Assembly: GCA_024680445.1 (NCBI GenBank)
Contig: JAILCJ010000211.1
Span: forward strand, 1 to 10,138
Direction: 5' to 3'
Origin: Campylobacter sp.
Lineage (GTDB): Bacteria; Campylobacterota; Campylobacteria; Campylobacterales; Campylobacteraceae
Length of the DNA stretch: 10,138 nucleotides
Shown piece by piece: positions 7,127-10,138 of this stretch; positions within the stretch are counted from its first letter, which is position 1, and every line of letters begins with the position of its first letter. Made by a program: the position numbers and the translations under genes. A model generated the notes under the pieces. It did not search any database. It saw nothing but the letters and a program-made list of their open reading frames with translations, and was not told where the DNA came from.

Positions 7127-8110
7127 TTATATCTTTTTCTCCCACTCCAAGGCGGTTTTTACTATAAATGCCAAGTCATCTCTTTTAGGCGTCCATTTTG
7201 TTAAGGTTTTTAGCTTGTTTGCGTTTGAGATAAGCACGGCAGGATCGCCTTGTCGTCTAGGTTGTATGCTTACTTTAAAATCCACACCGCTTACCTTTTT
7301 TGCAACATCAATGACTTCTTTGACGCTAAATCCCCTGCCGTATCCGACATTAAAAACTTCGCTTTTATTTGCGTTTATATAATCAAGTGCGGCGATATGG
7401 GCATCCGCAAGGTCACAAACATGGATATAATCTCTCACGCAAGTGCCGTCTTTACTAGCATAATCATCACCAAAAATTCCCATGCCATCGCGTTTGCCAA
7501 GAGCTGTTTGGGTGGCTATTTTGATAAGGTGAGTGGCGTTTGGATAGTTTTGTCCTATCAGTGCGTCTTCGCTTGCACCCGCAACATTAAAATATCTAAG
7601 TATTGCGTAGCGGAAATTTTCGTTTGAAGCAGCATAATCCTTGATGATACGTTCACTCATTAGTTTTGAGTTGCCATAAGGGTTTATAGGCATTGTTGGG
7701 CTGTCTTCGCTAACTTCCGGAGTGCTTGGTTCGCCATAAACTGCTGCCGTGGAGCTAAAAATAAAACGATTTACGTCAAATTGTTTACAGTATCTTAAAA
7801 TTCTAGCGACATTTGCTGTATTGTTTAGATAGTATTTAAGCGGATCTTGCGTACTTTCAAAGACTTCGATAAATGCGGCAAAATGAATAATAGCATCAAA
7901 TTTGCCCTCGCTGAAAATTTGAGTTAAATCATCTTCTAAATTTGCTTTTATAAATTTAAACTCACCAACGCTTTTTAGCGAATTTATCGCCATTTGCGAA
8001 CCTTTACTAAGGTTATCAAGCACGCTTATCTCATGTCCTCCAAGTTCTAAAAGTGCTTTTACAACATGCGAACCGATATATCCCGCTCCGCCAGTAACTA
8101 AAATTTTCAT
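7127..8110 (-). CDS. galE: UDP-glucose / UDP-N-acetylglucosamine 4-epimerase
   Basis: This NAD-dependent short-chain dehydrogenase interconverts UDP-Glc/UDP-Gal and probably UDP-GlcNAc/UDP-GalNAc, supplying Gal or GalNAc donors. At 327 residues it is nearly the length of C. jejuni Gne, which it resembles throughout (FDAIIHFAAFIEVFES, INPYGNSKLMSE, LRYFNVAGA, FGDDY..KDGTC). The NAD motif is GGAGYIG with Gly7, Gly10 and Gly13. Catalytic residues are Ser120/Thr121 in FSSTAAVYGEP and Tyr145-x3-Lys149. Around the substrate gate, RRQGDPAVLIS has small or aliphatic residues where E. coli GalE has Tyr299, consistent with accepting N-acetylated sugars; this is inference from the family. AAGGA precedes the ATG by seven bases, and a TATAAT box lies just upstream. 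It feeds the dehydrogenase gene that follows. Confidence 0.95.
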   Translation of the reverse strand: MKILVTGGAGYIGSHVVKALLELGGHEISVLDNLSKGSQMAINSLKSVGEFKFIKANLEDDLTQIFSEGKFDAIIHFAAFIEVFESTQDPLKYYLNNTANVARILRYCKQFDVNRFIFSSTAAVYGEPSTPEVSEDSPTMPINPYGNSKLMSERIIKDYAASNENFRYAILRYFNVAGASEDALIGQNYPNATHLIKIATQTALGKRDGMGIFGDDYASKDGTCVRDYIHVCDLADAHIAALDYINANKSEVFNVGYGRGFSVKEVIDVAKKVSGVDFKVSIQPRRQGDPAVLISNANKLKTLTKWTPKRDDLAFIVKTALEWEKKI

Positions 8111-8137
8111 TGATATATCCTTGAAAAAATTTGGGCG

Positions 8138-8149
8138 ATTATAATCAAA
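8138..8149 (-). promoter_or_regulatory. Promoter -10 region for galE
   Basis: On the minus strand a perfect TATAAT (8138-8143) is preceded by TTTGAT and a T-rich stretch further up. Transcription would start near 8131, about 20 bases before the ATG, giving a short leader that includes the AAGGA ribosome site. The match to the Campylobacter sigma-70 pattern (TATAAT, no fixed -35) is the best in the window. Confidence 0.65.
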
Positions 8150-8196
8150 TTTGGCTTTTTAATATATAAAATAATGTGTCTAGTAGCTAACAACAC

Positions 8197-8226
8197 AGCA
8201 AAGAGTTTATAAATTAAAACTTTGCT
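8197..8226 (-). terminator. Hairpin directly after the ligase stop codon
   Basis: AGCAAAG (8197-8203) and CTTTGCT (8220-8226) are reverse complements, and TTT/AAA inside can extend the stem. It begins at the base next to the ligase TAA (8227-8229). No T-tract follows on the minus strand (next bases GTGTTG), so it is not a classic terminator; it may mark the end of the first transcript or protect its 3' end. Confidence 0.35.
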
Positions 8227-9033
8227 TTACTCTTTTCTAACTCGTAAAAAAATCGGAAATCTTGGCAAACCTTTTTTGGTTAAATTTTGATATTTGTAAG
8301 TGATAATTTCTCCGATTTTTGGGGGATTGTGTCTGTCTTCGTCACTAAAACCAGAACCGATTTTAAAAAGTTTTTCGTCTTTTTGGCAAGTAATAGAACC
8401 CATTTTATCCGAATTTTTACCCTTGCCTTGATTTATGCCAACTACAAGGCACTCATCGTCTTTAAAATTTTTAAATTTGAGATTTAAATCATTTCTACCA
8501 ACGATATAGTCAACATTTGGTTCACGCACAACAACGCCTTCACCACCGATCTTGACTATATAGTCATGAAAAAGTAAAAGTTCATCTTTATCTTTTATAT
8601 ATTTTTGCTGTATAACCTTAATGTTTTCATTTGGTTTTTGTTTTAAAAAATCCTTGATTTTTTCTAGTCTTACAAGCAAACCACCGCTTTGTTTTGGCAC
8701 ATCAAAAATATAAAATTTTATCTCTTTCCAAGCTTGTATATTTGGAGTTTTATCCATTACGATGGATTGAATTCTTTGAAAATCGCCTCGTTTGCTATAC
8801 AACTCACCGTCTAACTCAAATGGCGGAAACTTCGCTGTAAATTCGCTTGGAGCAGCTATGATTTTGCCACTTCGTGAAAGCAATTTTTTCCCGTCCCAAT
8901 ACGCCCTTATACCATCAAGCTTTTCACTGGCTAACCAACCAGAAACATCTTGACCTTTATACTCGCCAAGCAACATTAATGGCACGCCAAAAAGCAAATT
9001 TATAAACAAAAATAAAACAAAAATAACTCTCAA
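8227..9033 (-). CDS. ligE: Secreted ATP-dependent DNA ligase, LigE type
   Basis: This small ATP-dependent ligase seals nicks in DNA; the LigE group carries a signal peptide and is thought to work in the periplasm. The 268-residue protein starts with [16 protein letters not shown], a short basic end plus hydrophobic core, probably cleaved near residue 16-20. Nucleotidyltransferase motifs follow in order: motif I EKLDGIR with adenylated Lys38, SRSGK with Arg54, motif [11 protein letters not shown] (72-79), IIIa FYIFDV (107-112), [11 protein letters not shown] with Glu165, and V LKFK (185-188). A minimal OB domain forms the C-terminus; no further DNA-binding domain is seen. The start is TTG, overlapping the upstream stop as TTGA, with GGAG seven bases before; the signal peptide requires it. 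C. jejuni has a similar gene (Cj1669c, from memory). Its place between two sugar epimerases is unexpected. Confidence 0.93.
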   Translation of the reverse strand: MRVIFVLFLFINLLFGVPLMLLGEYKGQDVSGWLASEKLDGIRAYWDGKKLLSRSGKIIAAPSEFTAKFPPFELDGELYSKRGDFQRIQSIVMDKTPNIQAWKEIKFYIFDVPKQSGGLLVRLEKIKDFLKQKPNENIKVIQQKYIKDKDELLLFHDYIVKIGGEGVVVREPNVDYIVGRNDLNLKFKNFKDDECLVVGINQGKGKNSDKMGSITCQKDEKLFKIGSGFSDEDRHNPPKIGEIITYKYQNLTKKGLPRFPIFLRVRKE

Positions 9034-10088
9034 AACTTAACTCCATAAAAATCGCAATACCACTCTATAAATCTTGCAACTCCGTCATTTACACTAGTGT
9101 TTGGCTTATAGTCAAAATCCCGCACCAAATCGCTCACATCTGCAAAAGTCGCAGGAACATCGCCAGCTTGAAGTGGCAAGTAATTTTTCTTTATCTCACG
9201 CCCTATTTTTAACTCGATAGCATGAATATACTCCATTAATTCAACTGGGCTATTATTGCCGATATTGTAAATTTTAAATGGAGCGCTCGAACTTGCAGGG
9301 TCTGGTTTGTGTGCGTCCCATGTCAAATTTGCTTTGGCAGGGTTTAAAACACATTTTATGATACCCTTAACTATATCATCAACATAAGTGAAATCTCTAC
9401 GCATTTTTCCGTGGTTGAAAACATCTATGCTTTTGCCTTTAAGTGCAGCATCAACAAACAAAAACAAAGCCATATCAGGTCGTCCCCATGGTCCATAAAC
9501 CGTAAAAAACCTTAGTCCAGTAGTTGGCACGGCAAAAAGATGACTGTAAGTGTGTGCCATCATTTCGTTGCTTTTTTTACTCGCCGCGTACAAACTGATA
9601 GGGTGATTGACGCCTTCGTGGGTTGAAAACGGCATATTTTCATTTAGTCCATAAACCGAACTTGAACTTGCGTATACAAGGTTTTTTACCTCATTATGTC
9701 GGCAATTTTCAAGTATATTTAAAAAGCCAGTGATATTGCTATCGATATAAGCATGTGGATTTTGCAAAGAGTAGCGAACGCCAGCTTGTGCAGCCAAATT
9801 TACTACACAGTCAAATTTTTCATTTTTAAAAAGCTTATCCATGCTATCTTTATCGCACAAATCAGCCTTTATAAAGCTCAAATTTGATTTACTTTTTGAA
9901 CTTATTAGTTTTTTTTCTTCGATTTGACTTATATCAAAACCAGCATTTTTAAGTCTAGCTAATTTTAAATTTACATCATAATAATCATTTATATTGTCAT
10001 AGCCTATTATCTCATCACCCCTTGCTGCAAGGGCATTTGCTAGATGAAATCCTATAAATCCAGCAGTTCCAGTTATCAAAATTTTCAT
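9030..10088 (-). CDS. UDP-glucuronate 4-epimerase
   Basis: This NAD-dependent epimerase probably converts UDP-glucuronic acid to UDP-galacturonic acid in the cytoplasm (LspL/Cap1J group). The 352-residue protein has GTAGFIGFH (Gly7, Gly10, Gly13) for NAD, then [27 protein letters not shown] (98-108), SSSSVYG (141-147), and catalytic Tyr167-x3-Lys171 in YAASK. It also has [32 protein letters not shown] and a late [24 protein letters not shown] and the PDP..S.AP stretch are characteristic of glucuronate epimerases rather than GalE. The ATG has AAGG six bases upstream. Its TGA overlaps the ligase start. UDP-GlcA must come from a UDP-glucose dehydrogenase elsewhere, since the dehydrogenase in this window looks specific for N-acetylated sugars. 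A related uronic-acid substrate, such as UDP-GlcNAcA, is a less likely alternative. Confidence 0.9.
   Translation of the reverse strand: MKILITGTAGFIGFHLANALAARGDEIIGYDNINDYYDVNLKLARLKNAGFDISQIEEKKLISSKSKSNLSFIKADLCDKDSMDKLFKNEKFDCVVNLAAQAGVRYSLQNPHAYIDSNITGFLNILENCRHNEVKNLVYASSSSVYGLNENMPFSTHEGVNHPISLYAASKKSNEMMAHTYSHLFAVPTTGLRFFTVYGPWGRPDMALFLFVDAALKGKSIDVFNHGKMRRDFTYVDDIVKGIIKCVLNPAKANLTWDAHKPDPASSSAPFKIYNIGNNSPVELMEYIHAIELKIGREIKKNYLPLQAGDVPATFADVSDLVRDFDYKPNTSVNDGVARFIEWYCDFYGVKF
9041..9046 (-). promoter_or_regulatory. Ribosome binding site deciding the ligase TTG start
   Basis: ATGGAG on the minus strand, inside the last codons of the epimerase gene, sits seven bases before the TTG at 9031-9033. 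It is one of the strongest Shine-Dalgarno matches in the window and supports the TTG start, without which the signal peptide would be lost. Confidence 0.65.
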
Positions 10089-10113
10089 TTAAAACCTTAT
10101 AATTTTTTTCGTA

Positions 10114-10131
10114 ATTCTAGCAAATTTTATA
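10114..10131 (-). promoter_or_regulatory. Possible promoter for the epimerase-ligase pair
   Basis: The minus strand reads TGCTAGAAT, an extended -10 (TAGAAT at 10114-10119 with TGC before it), leaving about 25 bases to the ATG at 10088. A second candidate, TATAAAAT, lies just upstream (10124-10131). The window ends too close to judge the upstream T-tracts. Confidence 0.45.
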
Positions 10132-10138
10132 CCAATTT

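Noticed and set aside
9030..10088. Lys/Ser-rich insertion around residues 50-70 of the glucuronate epimerase as a novel domain
   Set aside because: Similar short insertions occur, as I recall, in many bacterial members of this epimerase group. All catalytic motifs around it are intact.

Overview
The window looks like part of a Campylobacter (Campylobacterota) cell-surface polysaccharide locus. The DNA is AT-rich, the proteins are rich in Lys, Asn, Ile and Phe, and the epimerase at 7127-8110 closely resembles what I recall of the C. jejuni bifunctional epimerase Gne/GalE. The octamer CAAATTTG recurs 16 times. I cannot name the species; C. jejuni itself seems unlikely.

All nine genes lie on the minus strand, so transcription runs from high to low coordinates. 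First comes a probable UDP-glucuronate 4-epimerase (9030-10088), coupled by a 4-base TTGA overlap to a secreted ATP-dependent DNA ligase of the LigE type (8227-9033). Next are a GalE/Gne epimerase (7127-8110) with a good TATAAT box just upstream, and a TviB/WbpO-type UDP-N-acetylhexosamine 6-dehydrogenase (5739-6974). After a terminator-like hairpin (5703-5726) follows an assembly block: a Wzx-type flippase (4130-5650), a GT25 glycosyltransferase (3363-4133), a GT2 glycosyltransferase (2449-3366) and a GT4 glycosyltransferase (1382-2452). These four are joined by ATGA, ATGA and TTGA overlaps. A second, paralogous GT4 glycosyltransferase (206-1267) lies after a 114-base gap.

Together the sugar genes predict UDP-GalNAc, an N-acetylhexosaminuronic acid (GalNAcA or GlcNAcA) and UDP-galacturonic acid, which up to four glycosyltransferases could assemble on a lipid carrier for Wzx to flip. 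The result would be an acidic O-antigen-, capsule- or LOS-like glycan. The initiating phosphoglycosyltransferase, the polymerase, the ligase to lipid A or protein, and a UDP-glucose dehydrogenase to make UDP-GlcA are not in the window.

The left edge (1-205) carries no intact gene. It holds a 111-base tandem repeat (two copies, 68 of 69 bases identical over the visible unit), each copy with a 12-bp-stem hairpin. Read on the minus strand, the repeat encodes a peptide resembling the C-terminus of the adjacent GT4 protein, so it looks like a duplicated gene tail. No stretch over 300 bases lacks a gene. I saw no tRNA, rRNA, insertion sequence, CRISPR array or phase-variable G/C tract. Most of the window is an ordinary glycan locus. 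The items most worth a second look are the tail-derived repeat, the ligase placed among sugar genes, and the over-represented octamer.
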